Positions 25,171-33,966 are shown, counted from the first letter of the stretch. The stretch: 43,358 bases of DNA from an uncultured Croceitalea sp. (GCA_937969515.1 CALBVX010000119.1:1-43358); one strand, 5' to 3'. Numbers and translations are program-made. Notes: generated from the sequence alone by a model not told the origin.

Positions 25171-26361
25171 CTATTTCTTGGCTGTATTTTTAGAATTTAG
25201 AACTTTCACTTGTTGATTGTCCCTCACACTTCGAGCACCTTCAACGATAATATTATCACCAGCTGAAAGACCTGATAGTACTTCTACGTAATCTCCCTGG
25301 GTTTTACCCAATTGTATGATTGTTTTTTTGGATACCAATTCAGTTTCCGAACCATTTTCTTTGGTCAAGTACACATATTGTTCACCCAATGCATTTTCAG
25401 ATACGACGCTTTGTGGAATCAATATTGCCTCATCACTGGTGTAATCGTTGATTTTTGCAATTGCGGTAAGGTTCGGCTTAATCTTTCCTTCTTTATTTGG
25501 GACAGGAATTTCAACACTGAACGATCTGTTTCCGGGGTTAATAAAGTTACCTGTCTGCCTAACTTTTGTAGTTACGCTATCACCCAAGACCGGGAAATAT
25601 ACTTGAACCATTTTGCCGGGTGTAACATTGGCCAAATGAGCCTCAGGTACTTCTACCTCAATGTACATATCGCTTAGGTTTACAATTCTGAAAACTTCAG
25701 AGCCTGGTCCAGGGCTGACCACTGTTCCTTGATCTTTGATTACATCGTCTATAATTCCCGAAAAAGGAGCACGAATAGAAGATTTACCTACTTGACTTTC
25801 TAGTTGCTTAACAGCACTTTGTTGCGCTTCATATTGGGTTTTTGCCTGTAGGAACTGTATTTCTGAGCCTATGTTTTGGTCCCATAGTCTTTTTTGGCGC
25901 TCAAATGTGGTTTTTGCCAATGCTTGTTGGGTCTTTAACTGTGCCAATTGACTAGAAAGCCCACCATCGTCAATAGAGGCTAAAAGCTGTCCTTTTGAAA
26001 CCCGTTGTCCTTCTTTGACATAAACACGATAAAGCGTCCCCGCCATTTCTGGGTACACTAGGACGTTTTGGTCTGTCATCACATCGCCTTGCAATTCTAG
26101 ATAATGGTTAAATACTTGTTTTTCTACCTGCATTGTGGATACCAAGGGTAATTTTGCATTATCATCCAGTTCACTGATAGCTGAGTCCAGTTGTTTAACC
26201 TGGTCCTCCAAAGCTTTTAGCTCTTGGTTCATAGCAGTTCTTTTGGCACGCATGGCGCTCAAGTCCTTACTCGATATGACGTCCTCAACAGAACCGCTGG
26301 CACCTCCACCACAAGAGGCGATCAAGATGCCTAAGATTGATAGTTGAATTATTTTTTTCAT
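25171..26361 (-). CDS. RND efflux periplasmic adaptor (HlyD/AcrA-like) lipoprotein
   Basis: The product is 396 residues. The lipoprotein signal ends LIASC (Cys17), followed by a Gly/Ser run. An alpha-helical hairpin region (residues about 30-65) precedes the lipoyl half-motif GTLYRVYVKEGQRVSKGQLL. A second helical hairpin, SSIRAPFSGIIDDVIKDQG (the second lipoyl half) and the beta-barrel domain follow. It links the RND pump to the TolC-like channel. It lies between tolC (27-base gap) and the permease (3-base gap) in one operon. Confidence 0.93.
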   Translation of the reverse strand: MKKIIQLSILGILIASCGGGASGSVEDVISSKDLSAMRAKRTAMNQELKALEDQVKQLDSAISELDDNAKLPLVSTMQVEKQVFNHYLELQGDVMTDQNVLVYPEMAGTLYRVYVKEGQRVSKGQLLASIDDGGLSSQLAQLKTQQALAKTTFERQKRLWDQNIGSEIQFLQAKTQYEAQQSAVKQLESQVGKSSIRAPFSGIIDDVIKDQGTVVSPGPGSEVFRIVNLSDMYIEVEVPEAHLANVTPGKMVQVYFPVLGDSVTTKVRQTGNFINPGNRSFSVEIPVPNKEGKIKPNLTAIAKINDYTSDEAILIPQSVVSENALGEQYVYLTKENGSETELVSKKTIIQLGKTQGDYVEVLSGLSAGDNIIVEGARSVRDNQQVKVLNSKNTAKK

Positions 26362-26388
26362 TGTCTTTATGTTTAGTAGTTGATGAGT

Positions 26389-27759
26389 TTATTGATTTGT
26401 ATTCAAAATATTTTCGAGTTTGGTCTTGCGATTGATGACATCGACCATTGAACGTAAATATTCTTGTTGCGTAGTATAAAGTTGCGTCTGTGCTTGTCGC
26501 AGTTCAAAACTAGTGGCTAGGCCTTCAGCATATTTCACCTGATTTTTGTTTTCAATACGTTCCGCTAAGTTGAGATTGTCCTTTGTTGTTTGGTATTGCT
26601 CAATGGCAAATACGTAATCACTCTTTGCACTTTCGTGCTGAAGCATTAATTGCGATTGGGCCTGGGTCAACTGTGTTTTTGCTTTTTCGAAGGCAATTTT
26701 TGCTCGCTGCGTAGAGGCACTTCTTCCCAATGAGCTGAAAATTGGGATGCGTAAATCAACGCCTAACGTAGAGAAACCGAACCAATCTTGCCCACTATCA
26801 AAAAAGGTAAAATTGTCACCAAATGAAAGACCTCCGTAATTTACAAATGCATTTAGGGTAGGCAAGGCCCTGCTCTTGGCCAATTTTAGTTCTAGTTCTC
26901 GCTGTTCGTTTAGGTTTTTAACAATTTTAAAATCGGTGTTATCCTCTAAAAGAAATTGAGTGCCCAACAAGCCGAAATCTATTTGTTGTTGGGTAAGTTT
27001 ATCCAAGTTTTCGGTTAAAACGGTAGGGTTATCCAAAGGAAGCCCCATCATTAAGTTGAGCATCTGCATGGTGATTTTTTCCAACCTCCTTGCATTTTTC
27101 AGTTGATTGTCGATCGATGATAAAGTTATCTGTAATTGATCAACACTTTCTTCATCACCAAGACCGTTCTCATAGATTTTTTTGGTCTCATACAGGTTGT
27201 CTTCAAGTGTCTTCTTATTCTTTTCCAAGATAAGTGCATTTTCTTTGGTCAAAAGCACATTACCATATGCCTCAACCACTGCCGTTTTAACTTCTAAATC
27301 GGTCTTTTCCTTAAAGTTTTTGCTATATCGCAGAAAAGCCTGTGTGGCCTGCACACCAACAATATAAGAACCATCAAAAATTTGTTGGCGAAGGGTGGCT
27401 GTCGCATTCATAGATTGTGGTTGGCCAAAAATTATGGGTACAAAAACATTAGGGTCTTGCTCTACACCAGGAGGTAAAAATTGTTCTGGAATTAGAATAG
27501 ATGGGAACTGAGATTGTGCTTGCTTCAGCTGGTTTTGATAAGAAACCGCACCTTCTATCTGAGGTAGACCCGTAGCAATGGTCTCCCACTTTTGTTTTTG
27601 GGCATCCACCAAATCACGTCCTGCATTTATCGCTTCGTAATTATGCTCTAAAGCATAGGCAACAGCTTCATCTAAAGAAAATGAATTGTCTTTTTCTTGT
27701 GCCATTAATGGTACGGACCATACTAATTGGATGAACAGTAGTTTTGTAAGTGTTCGCAT
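26389..27759 (-). CDS. TolC-family outer-membrane efflux protein
   Basis: The product is 456 residues with a signal peptide ending LMAQ at about residue 20. Long amphipathic helices contain the two repeated TolC halves, e.g. FSLDEAVAYALEHNYEAI near the start and VKYAEGLATSFELRQAQTQL near the end. The latter is the typical outer-membrane efflux protein motif before the final helix. Its ATG directly abuts the TAA of the regulator gene, so the two are coupled. It supplies the exit duct for the RND complex encoded downstream. Confidence 0.93.
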   Translation of the reverse strand: MRTLTKLLFIQLVWSVPLMAQEKDNSFSLDEAVAYALEHNYEAINAGRDLVDAQKQKWETIATGLPQIEGAVSYQNQLKQAQSQFPSILIPEQFLPPGVEQDPNVFVPIIFGQPQSMNATATLRQQIFDGSYIVGVQATQAFLRYSKNFKEKTDLEVKTAVVEAYGNVLLTKENALILEKNKKTLEDNLYETKKIYENGLGDEESVDQLQITLSSIDNQLKNARRLEKITMQMLNLMMGLPLDNPTVLTENLDKLTQQQIDFGLLGTQFLLEDNTDFKIVKNLNEQRELELKLAKSRALPTLNAFVNYGGLSFGDNFTFFDSGQDWFGFSTLGVDLRIPIFSSLGRSASTQRAKIAFEKAKTQLTQAQSQLMLQHESAKSDYVFAIEQYQTTKDNLNLAERIENKNQVKYAEGLATSFELRQAQTQLYTTQQEYLRSMVDVINRKTKLENILNTNQ

Positions 27760-28365
27760 TTATTCTTGGTTTGAATTGATGATTTCATTTAGTTTTTTTC
27801 GTCCTTTGGGCGTAACAATGCCACGTAGGTGGTATTCTAGGTAATTATCCATTAAATACGTCATGGGAAACTTTTGATGGGGAAATAAAGACTCTTCCTT
27901 AATGCTGGTAACACCACTAAAATAAATACGCGCGATAAAATCGACATCTAGATTAGCCCTGTAGATACCTAAATCGACACCTCTTTTTACATTATCTACA
28001 ACACACTTTTGCATTACTTCAAACTGCTTGTTCTTTAAATTGTGATGCAGTTTTGGATAATACTTTTGTAGTTGATAGCTGGGCGATGATTTTTCTTCTT
28101 TTAACTGGACCATCACAAACTTTTTTATCTCGTAAAGTTCCTCAATGGGATTTTTCTTTAGAGAGATAATGTAGTCTATACCATCTGAGATAGCACAAAA
28201 AACGCACATGGTACACTCTTCAACTAATTTGGTCTTGTTCTCAAAATGGGAATAGATAGTTTTTTTAGATATGGCCATTTCATTGGCCAAATCGTCCATA
28301 GTAACGCTTTTAAAACCTAGGTTTAAGAATAGGTCAGTTGCTCTCTGTAAGATTTTTTCTCTCAT
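27760..28365 (-). CDS. TetR/AcrR-family repressor of the efflux operon
   Basis: The product is 201 residues from ATG 28365; the longer frame to 28404 is excluded because the promoter lies within it. The N-terminal helix-turn-helix reads REKILQRATDLFLNLGFKS, then VTMDDLANEMAISKKTIYSHF, a standard TetR DNA-binding domain. The C-terminal ligand domain contains a Cys pair (ECTMCVFC) near residue 60, possibly a sensing feature. It is the first gene of the efflux operon. A palindrome overlapping the operon's own promoter (28388-28415) is the likely binding site, implying autoregulation with release by an efflux substrate. Confidence 0.92.
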   Translation of the reverse strand: MREKILQRATDLFLNLGFKSVTMDDLANEMAISKKTIYSHFENKTKLVEECTMCVFCAISDGIDYIISLKKNPIEELYEIKKFVMVQLKEEKSSPSYQLQKYYPKLHHNLKNKQFEVMQKCVVDNVKRGVDLGIYRANLDVDFIARIYFSGVTSIKEESLFPHQKFPMTYLMDNYLEYHLRGIVTPKGRKKLNEIINSNQE

Positions 28366-28375
28366 AATTGAGGTG

Positions 28376-28405
28376 CAAATGTAAGACGGAAACTTTAGGA
28401 ACAAA
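28376..28405 (-). promoter_or_regulatory. promoter of the tetR-efflux operon
   Basis: On the minus strand a TTTG at 28402-28405 is followed, after 18 bases, by TACATTTG at 28376-28383. This is close to the ideal Bacteroidota arrangement (TTTG, about 19 bases, TAnnTTTG). The start codon comes 10 bases later, so the mRNA leader must be very short. Confidence 0.75.
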
Positions 28406-28415
28406 AAAAGTTTCC
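28388..28415. promoter_or_regulatory. TetR operator palindrome
   Basis: GGAAACTTT at 28388-28396 and AAAGTTTCC at 28407-28415 are perfect reverse complements with a 10-base spacer. The palindrome covers the -33 element and most of the promoter spacer, the expected position for a TetR repressor acting on its own operon. Confidence 0.72.
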
Positions 28416-28597
28416 AAGGTTTTGCATTTTTTTAACATAACCTTAATTTTCTTTCTTTTTATGTTGAATTTCATCATTATGACGATTTTGAATTTCAGAA
28501 TTGGACCGGAACGTTGATTTTTGGTTTAAACTCCAGAAAAAAGATTTGAATCGATATTTAGCCTGCCTTGAATTAGTACCTTTCTTATCTTCTACCA

Positions 28598-29017
28598 TTA
28601 TGATATATTTTCGTTTCGCTTACGTTCCATATAATCTTGATACGCTTTTTCGCCCTCTTCTTGCCAAAATGCATCATAATGTTTCCAGTCAGAAAAATCA
28701 TTCCGCCAGCTGCATTTTTTTTCTTCAAATCTTTTTTTATTGATTTTCTTCTTACCGCCAGGTCCGTCGGAATCACCAAAGCCAAAACCAAAAATTATTT
28801 TGGCCAGCACAATAAGGCCCAATGCTTTCCAGTAGTCTATGGTTGGGAGGGCAAAAAGTTCAGGCATTAGCCAGTTCCATAGCAACATGAAAACGTAATT
28901 CATGAGCAGTAAAAATGCTATGGCAAGAACGATGAAAAAGAATATTTTCACCCCTTTGGTTACGTAGTACTCTGCTCTGCTTTTCATGCGTTTTTCTAAA
29001 TGATTTTTGTAATCCAT
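28598..29017 (-). CDS. small membrane protein paired with an ECF sigma factor
   Basis: The product is 139 residues. A basic N-terminus (about residues 1-22) is followed by two hydrophobic helices (about 25-50 and 62-80) containing LLWNWLMPELF and ALGLIVLAKIIFG. A charged Lys-rich segment and an acidic/aromatic tail (FSDWKHYDAFWQEEGEKAYQ) follow. It starts 11 bases after the sigma factor stop. The NWLMPELF plus AKIIFG pattern recurs behind ECF sigma genes in Flavobacteria as I remember them. An anti-sigma or sigma-controlling role is plausible, but no classical anti-sigma domain is visible. Confidence 0.65.
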   Translation of the reverse strand: MDYKNHLEKRMKSRAEYYVTKGVKIFFFIVLAIAFLLLMNYVFMLLWNWLMPELFALPTIDYWKALGLIVLAKIIFGFGFGDSDGPGGKKKINKKRFEEKKCSWRNDFSDWKHYDAFWQEEGEKAYQDYMERKRNENIS

Positions 29018-29028
29018 AATCTTGAATT

Positions 29029-29556
29029 TTATTTTTTTAGTTCTAGTTCTTTATACAATATTGATAAGGCCCTATGTCTTCGAGACATTAGGGTGCCTTG
29101 TGCTATTCCGGTTTCCTCAGAAATCTCCCTATAAGTATACCCTTCAAAATCAACCGCAATGATGATATCGCGATAGGCAGGTGTTAGTTGCAGAATAGCT
29201 TTTTTAAGGTTTGCTTTTAAGTTTTCTGAATATTCTTGGTCCATACTTTCATAGAAAACTTCTGCAAAATCAGACCATAGTTGTTCCAAGGTTTTTTCAT
29301 CATATATGCGCTCTTTTTTGACCCGCATTACATCAATAATCTTATTGCGTATGGCACTATAGACAAACCCTCCAATGTTAGTTATGGGCAGGGCATCTTT
29401 TGGTCTCGAAAATATTCTTAAGGCAACATCTTGTATAATATCATCGGCATCACTCTCTGAGGTGTGTTCTATCTTTGAACGCACATACCCTTTGAGTGCA
29501 TTGTACTCTTCTTTAAAGAAGTTGTTTAGGTTGTTGTTTTCTTTTCGAGAAACCAT
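29029..29556 (-). CDS. ECF-type RNA polymerase sigma factor
   Basis: The product is 175 residues. Region 2 contains DADDIIQDVALRIF (polymerase binding and -10 recognition). Region 4 has GYTYREISEETGIAQGTLMSRRHRAL, the helix-turn-helix that reads the -35 element. Length fits the ECF group. It is the first gene of a two-gene unit with a small membrane protein. No anti-sigma factor of the FecR or zinc-binding type is next to it. No TAnnTTTG box was seen upstream, so it may be driven by its own class of promoter. Confidence 0.9.
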   Translation of the reverse strand: MVSRKENNNLNNFFKEEYNALKGYVRSKIEHTSESDADDIIQDVALRIFSRPKDALPITNIGGFVYSAIRNKIIDVMRVKKERIYDEKTLEQLWSDFAEVFYESMDQEYSENLKANLKKAILQLTPAYRDIIIAVDFEGYTYREISEETGIAQGTLMSRRHRALSILYKELELKK

Positions 29557-29675
29557 TTAAGGTTTTTGCTATTGGTCTTCTTTTGTTAAGACGATGATTT
29601 TGATTTCTATTGCATTTAAAGGCAATTTTTCTACTCAAATACGACGCTTTTAAGGTCTATTTGTAACAATGCGTG

Positions 29676-29683
29676 TATTTTTG
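29676..29683 (+). promoter_or_regulatory. -7 box for the polyprenyl synthase gene
   Basis: TATTTTTG fits TAnnTTTG and ends 15 bases before ATG 29699. The TTTG at 29660-29663 is too close to serve as its -33 element. Confidence 0.4.
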
Positions 29684-29698
29684 AGCAAAATTTGAAAG

Positions 29699-30673
29699 AT
29701 GCAGCCCATAGAATTCTATAGAGATGAGTTCATAAATTATCTTGAGAAAAAGGTTCAAACAAAAGAACCGCACAACCTATACGAACCTATTGATTATATT
29801 TTAGGTCTTGGTGGAAAGCGATTACGACCTGTGCTTGCACTATTGACGACAGAATTATTTGAAGGTGATTATAAAAATGCTTTGGATGCGGCTCTGGCGA
29901 TTGAGGTGTTTCATAATTTTTCTTTAGTGCATGACGATATCATGGATGACGCCCCTTTACGAAGAGGAAAGGCAACGGTACATGAAAAGTGGGATATTAA
30001 CACAGGTATTCTTTCGGGCGATGCCATGCTCATTAATTCGTATCAGTATTTTGAAGGATATTCAGATGCCACTTTTAAAGAGTTGGTACAGCTTTTTAGT
30101 ATAACCGCTATTGAGGTCTGTGAAGGCCAACAGTATGATGTAGATTTTGAAACCAGGGATGATGTTACCATACCTGAGTACCTTAAAATGATTGAATACA
30201 AAACCGCTGTTTTGGTCGCTGCCGCTATGAAAATGGGTGCAATTATAGCAGGCGGCTCAAAAGAAAACCAGAATTTGGTTTATGAGTTTGGTAGAAACTT
30301 GGGAATTGCCTTTCAGTTGCAAGATGATTATTTGGATGCTTTCGGAGATCCAGAAACCTTCGGCAAACAAGTTGGTGGCGATATTATTGAGAATAAGAAG
30401 ACATTTTTATATTTAAAAGCCTTAGAATTGTCAAGTGCTGCTGAGCGAGAGACCTTATTGCATCTTTATTCGATAGCGCCAAGTGACCCCACAGAAAAAA
30501 TTGAGGCTATAAAAACTGTTTTTGAACAGAGTGGTTCGGTAAATATGACAAAGAAAGAAATTGAAGGCTATACGCAGCGTGCTTTTGAGTGTTTAAAACA
30601 GCTAAATCTGCCAGAAGAACGAAAAGAGATTTTAAAAATTTTTGGCGAGAACTTAATGCAGAGAACGGTTTAG
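29699..30673 (+). CDS. polyprenyl (probably geranylgeranyl or farnesyl) diphosphate synthase
   Basis: The product is 324 residues, a trans-isoprenyl chain-elongating enzyme. The substrate loop GLGGKRLRPVLALL is followed by the first Asp-rich motif LVHDDIMDDAPLRRG and the second, FQLQDDYLDAFGD. The first motif has no two-residue insertion, and the fifth residue before it is Phe. In characterised archaeal-type synthases a bulky aromatic there limits the product to about C20. That fits a precursor for the carotenoid branch represented by the lycopene cyclase nearby. Its stop codon interlocks with that of the convergent lipoprotein gene. Confidence 0.9.
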   Translation: MQPIEFYRDEFINYLEKKVQTKEPHNLYEPIDYILGLGGKRLRPVLALLTTELFEGDYKNALDAALAIEVFHNFSLVHDDIMDDAPLRRGKATVHEKWDINTGILSGDAMLINSYQYFEGYSDATFKELVQLFSITAIEVCEGQQYDVDFETRDDVTIPEYLKMIEYKTAVLVAAAMKMGAIIAGGSKENQNLVYEFGRNLGIAFQLQDDYLDAFGDPETFGKQVGGDIIENKKTFLYLKALELSSAAERETLLHLYSIAPSDPTEKIEAIKTVFEQSGSVNMTKKEIEGYTQRAFECLKQLNLPEERKEILKIFGENLMQRTV

Positions 30674-31536
30674 TTATTTTCTATTGTCATCGAAAAATTG
30701 TCCACATAAATAGTTAAATCCTCGGCATTCGGATTTGCAGTTGCCCCTACCTGAATTCTTTCATAAACAACAGGTTGCTGTAACTCAAAATCGATATTGT
30801 TTTCTGCGAATACATCACGAAATACTTGAGCGTTTGGCATGTTCATTCCATCTTGCGATAAAATTTGGTCTCCATTTAAAAATACCTTGTTCGCACCATC
30901 TTCATTAGGTGAGAGAACCAATTCCCATCTAATGGTTACCCACTCTTTCCTTGGAAACTTAAAGGAGGACTGCCTTAGGGTCGTACCTGCAATTTTTCCT
31001 CGTTCAATAGCTAAATAATCATCACCGCCAGACAGCATTAGACGAATTCCGGGACACTTGTTATCACCATCTACAGATGGATCCGCATCTACTTCAGGAT
31101 CCCAACAAGAACAACACTCTAAATCTAAGAGAAAAAGGTTTTCAAGGTTTGCGTCAGAATCAATATAATAATCTGCTTCAATGGTCACTTTACTATTTGT
31201 TGCTGCACTGAACCCTCCTTTTTCTATATCGGCCTTGGATAAAATCTCATCTGATTGCTTTGATTGAATAACGAGTGACTGATTTCCGTCACTTACTATA
31301 TTTGAAGATAAACCTAAACTATTTGTGTCACGGTTTGGACTTATCAACTGCACCGTCGTCCATCGCGAATTATCGTTTGGAAATAGCAGTGAAAAGTCGT
31401 TAGAACTTGTCTCAAAACTATCTTCAAAAACAAAATTGGCGTTAGTTTCTAGGTTTTCCTCTTCATCGATTCTTTCTGCGTCATTTGAACATGAAAAAAC
31501 AAGAAAGACTAATGGTACAAAAAATAAATTTTTCAT
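30670..31536 (-). CDS. surface lipoprotein with jelly-roll, polysaccharide-lyase-like domain
   Basis: The product is 288 residues. The lipoprotein signal ends VFSC (Cys16) and is followed by SNDAERIDEEE, an acidic stretch resembling Bacteroidota surface-export signals. The rest looks like a concanavalin/heparin-lyase-type jelly roll: FVFEDSFET at the start, WVTIRWELVLSPNEDG and GDQILSQDGMN later, and a terminal LTIYVDNFSMTI. An unusual loop (residues 141-161) has four cysteines and six acidic residues. Glycan binding or cleavage is inferred from fold resemblance; the catalytic residues are not identified. It lies 40 bases behind lycopene cyclase. Confidence 0.55.
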   Translation of the reverse strand: MKNLFFVPLVFLVFSCSNDAERIDEEENLETNANFVFEDSFETSSNDFSLLFPNDNSRWTTVQLISPNRDTNSLGLSSNIVSDGNQSLVIQSKQSDEILSKADIEKGGFSAATNSKVTIEADYYIDSDANLENLFLLDLECCSCWDPEVDADPSVDGDNKCPGIRLMLSGGDDYLAIERGKIAGTTLRQSSFKFPRKEWVTIRWELVLSPNEDGANKVFLNGDQILSQDGMNMPNAQVFRDVFAENNIDFELQQPVVYERIQVGATANPNAEDLTIYVDNFSMTIENN

Positions 31537-31576
31537 AAGAACCAGCTTGTTAGTATAAAACGAGTATCAAGTCGCC

Positions 31577-32725
31577 TTAGTATCTAAGCAACCGTTTAAA
31601 CAAAGCCTTTACAAAGGGTGATTTTGGGCATGCCCAAATGATTTGAAGTTCTTCCCAAAAGGTAGTTTCCTCATCCAAGAACTTTAATATCAATTGTGGT
31701 TTTCTTTTTTTGAACATGGCCTCAAAAATAGAACCTCCTAAATGGTTGTCACTTTGCAGAATATCGAGTAGCAATAGGTCGTAATACCAAAAACGTGTTT
31801 TTTTTGAGAAATCGGATAAAGATTTACCCGATTTTAAGTAAGCGACCAACTCTTTTACTTTTTTGGTAGAATTGTAGAAGGTATAGCCAGTGCTGGGCTT
31901 GGCCCAACCACCGGCAATACCGATATTTAAAATATTTTCAGAATTGCCCTTGAAAAAGTCAAAACAGGTCATCGGTATATTGCCTTGTTCGACCTCGGTA
32001 ATGGTATATTCAGCTACGGCCAGTTTATCTTTTAAATACGATTTTATCGCATTTTCATATTCCTCTTTTTCTAAAGTGTTTTCTGAAAAAAGCGTGTATT
32101 CTACCAAGGCGTGAGTTTCCGAAAAAGGCAAAACATACATGAAACGGGTATTTTCTTTTTGGGGAATGGAAAAATCCATAAAGGTAGCTTGGTCAGCATT
32201 GAACAGAGGCTTCTCCGTTTTTATAAACCAACCCAAAAAGTGTTGTTGTAGTACTGGATATTTGGTTTGATTTAAAAGCTTTTTGTAATCAAAAACGCTA
32301 TTAAATACTTTTTTTGCGATATATGAAGAACCCTCGGTTTTCACCTGCACCTCAGCTTCTTTCTCTACTATTACACTAACGCTTTCTTGGATAAAGGTAA
32401 TATTGGCATAGCTTTTTACCTTTTCAAGATAGTATTCATAAAAATCAATACCTCTAAGCATTTTGTATTGATACGGATCTATTGAAGTGGCTAGTGAGAG
32501 CTCATTACCTGCAAAATAAATTTCTGGCCAGGTTTTATGAAGAATAGCATCAAATTCACCAGGTCCTTTTTCCCAAAAGCACCAAGTGCGGTCATTACTA
32601 TTTTTTATATCCTTGTCAAGAATTAAAATGCTTTTATCAGAGAAGAAATCATCACGCCCCAGGGCATCTGCTAATAGCAATCCGGAAGCGCCTGCACCGA
32701 TGATGATATAATCGTAGTTGGGCAT
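31577..32725 (-). CDS. crtY: lycopene beta-cyclase
   Basis: The product is 382 residues, the usual length for bacterial CrtY. It cyclises the ends of lycopene to beta-carotene, the precursor of zeaxanthin-type pigments in marine Flavobacteriaceae. The N-terminal dinucleotide-binding motif IIIGAGASGLLLAD is followed by NDRTWCFWE, typical of CrtY/CrtL, and GIAGGWAKPSTGYTF in the middle. The latter matches the conserved G(G/A)xxxPSTGY segment. No other carotenoid gene is adjacent except the short-chain prenyl synthase convergent to it beyond one gene. Confidence 0.88.
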   Translation of the reverse strand: MPNYDYIIIGAGASGLLLADALGRDDFFSDKSILILDKDIKNSNDRTWCFWEKGPGEFDAILHKTWPEIYFAGNELSLATSIDPYQYKMLRGIDFYEYYLEKVKSYANITFIQESVSVIVEKEAEVQVKTEGSSYIAKKVFNSVFDYKKLLNQTKYPVLQQHFLGWFIKTEKPLFNADQATFMDFSIPQKENTRFMYVLPFSETHALVEYTLFSENTLEKEEYENAIKSYLKDKLAVAEYTITEVEQGNIPMTCFDFFKGNSENILNIGIAGGWAKPSTGYTFYNSTKKVKELVAYLKSGKSLSDFSKKTRFWYYDLLLLDILQSDNHLGGSIFEAMFKKRKPQLILKFLDEETTFWEELQIIWACPKSPFVKALFKRLLRY

Positions 32726-32766
32726 TGGTTAAAAATACAAATTAAAAAACCACAAATGCATTATAG

Positions 32767-33522
32767 CTAGCTTTGGATCTCTATCTCATTTTCTAAATCT
32801 TTTATCAATTCTTGATATTCGGAGCTTAGGTTTATTCCTTTTAGTATTACATCATTCATTTTATTAAGAAGTAAAATATACATGTTTTTAATTTTGAATG
32901 ACGTAAAGGCTTTATTATAAAGCGTTTTGTCTCTCTCTTCTTCTAGGTATGTTCTGTCTCTGAGTCCAGCTAAAACAGTTGGGTCAATTTCATAATTGTT
33001 GATGTAATACTCCTCTAAATGTTCTTTGGTGTACGCCGTAATTTCATCTTCACTTTCTTGATAGTCTTTTACAATATCATACAATTTTGATATTCTATTC
33101 TTTAGGGTTTCATTAGCTACCAATTCTATTTTGCCTGAATTTATCATCGCATTATAAATTCCTGTCGAGGGATCAAAGGTGTGGTTTCTAACATTAATCT
33201 TAATCAACGAATCTAAATGTGTGTTGGGGAGGTTTGAAACATCAGTAAAAATAACATCTTGTAGGCTTTTGTTTCTCAATATTTGGGCATTAAAAATAGT
33301 GTCAAACTCTGTGCTATTAATTTTAATAGCCCTGTGCAAACTCTTTAGGGTTTTTACTTGCTCTTCTTTTAGCTGCTTTTTTTCGTTCCAGTTGTCAATT
33401 TGTAAAGCAATCAAAATTCCGATGACCACCAGTATAATTTCACCAATGGCGTAAATTAGATAGCTGCTAAATTTGTTTTCAGTGAGTAATCGTCTTCTTA
33501 TTTTTCTAAAGAATTTTATCAT
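32767..33522 (-). CDS. DUF6090 family membrane protein
   Basis: The product is 251 residues. It opens with the basic MIKFFRKIRRRLL, then the single membrane helix (about residues 20-41) containing AIGEIILVVIGILIALQID, followed by NWNEKK. This N-terminal pattern defines DUF6090, abundant in Flavobacteria. The rest is helical and charged, with a likely coiled coil. Function is unknown. It is 41 bases upstream of crtY in the same direction, but nothing links the two functionally. Confidence 0.82.
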   Translation of the reverse strand: MIKFFRKIRRRLLTENKFSSYLIYAIGEIILVVIGILIALQIDNWNEKKQLKEEQVKTLKSLHRAIKINSTEFDTIFNAQILRNKSLQDVIFTDVSNLPNTHLDSLIKINVRNHTFDPSTGIYNAMINSGKIELVANETLKNRISKLYDIVKDYQESEDEITAYTKEHLEEYYINNYEIDPTVLAGLRDRTYLEEERDKTLYNKAFTSFKIKNMYILLLNKMNDVILKGINLSSEYQELIKDLENEIEIQS

Positions 33523-33678
33523 CGGGTAATTATTGTTTTTTTAATTAAGGGGGAACAATTTTGGTTACGGAGTGTTGCGCCGGTATAATTAATTCAATTT
33601 TTTAAAGAGTAGTCTAGACAGGTTTAAAGATAGGTTTTAAGTGAGGTTTGGTTCAAAAAATTTATGTGAAATTGATTT

Positions 33679-33966
33679 TTATCCATTTTCGTATTCGGTT
33701 CGAGTAGGGGGAAAGACCATTTTAATTCGTCGTATGATTTCCGAGCGATTTTGAGCCCATTTAGGGTAATCAGTCCATTCACCTTCACTTTTAAAGTAAA
33801 TGACATGATTTATTTTGCCAAGTAGTAATTCTCCGTCAATTTCAATGGACTTCCATTCTCCGTCAACTTTTTGCTCATAGCTAATAGCGTCCCTACCTTT
33901 TTTTGACACCTTCCAATTTTTTGGCTCTTTTTTGCCCTTAAATCGCCTTAGAATTGTTATTGCCAT
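33679..33966 (-). CDS. small hypothetical protein
   Basis: The product is 95 residues and not recognised. It is basic, with beta-rich segments such as SYEQKVDGEWKSIEIDGEL and VIYFKSEGEWTDYP, and it has no signal peptide or membrane helix. The ATG at 33966 is plausible, but no promoter box is clear. It stands alone between DUF6090 and the decayed nucleotidyltransferase, where the accessory region begins. It could be real or a chance frame; the repeated GEW motif and good amino-acid balance favour real. Confidence 0.5.
   Translation of the reverse strand: MAITILRRFKGKKEPKNWKVSKKGRDAISYEQKVDGEWKSIEIDGELLLGKINHVIYFKSEGEWTDYPKWAQNRSEIIRRIKMVFPPTRTEYENG

Noticed and set aside
28501-28870. Plus-strand frames opposite the small membrane protein
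   Set aside because: They mirror the minus-strand coding frame, have no promoter, and their composition is typical of antisense translation.
33624-33806. A 60-codon minus-strand frame overlapping the 95-residue hypothetical gene
   Set aside because: It overlaps in another frame and the 95-residue frame has the better start and composition.
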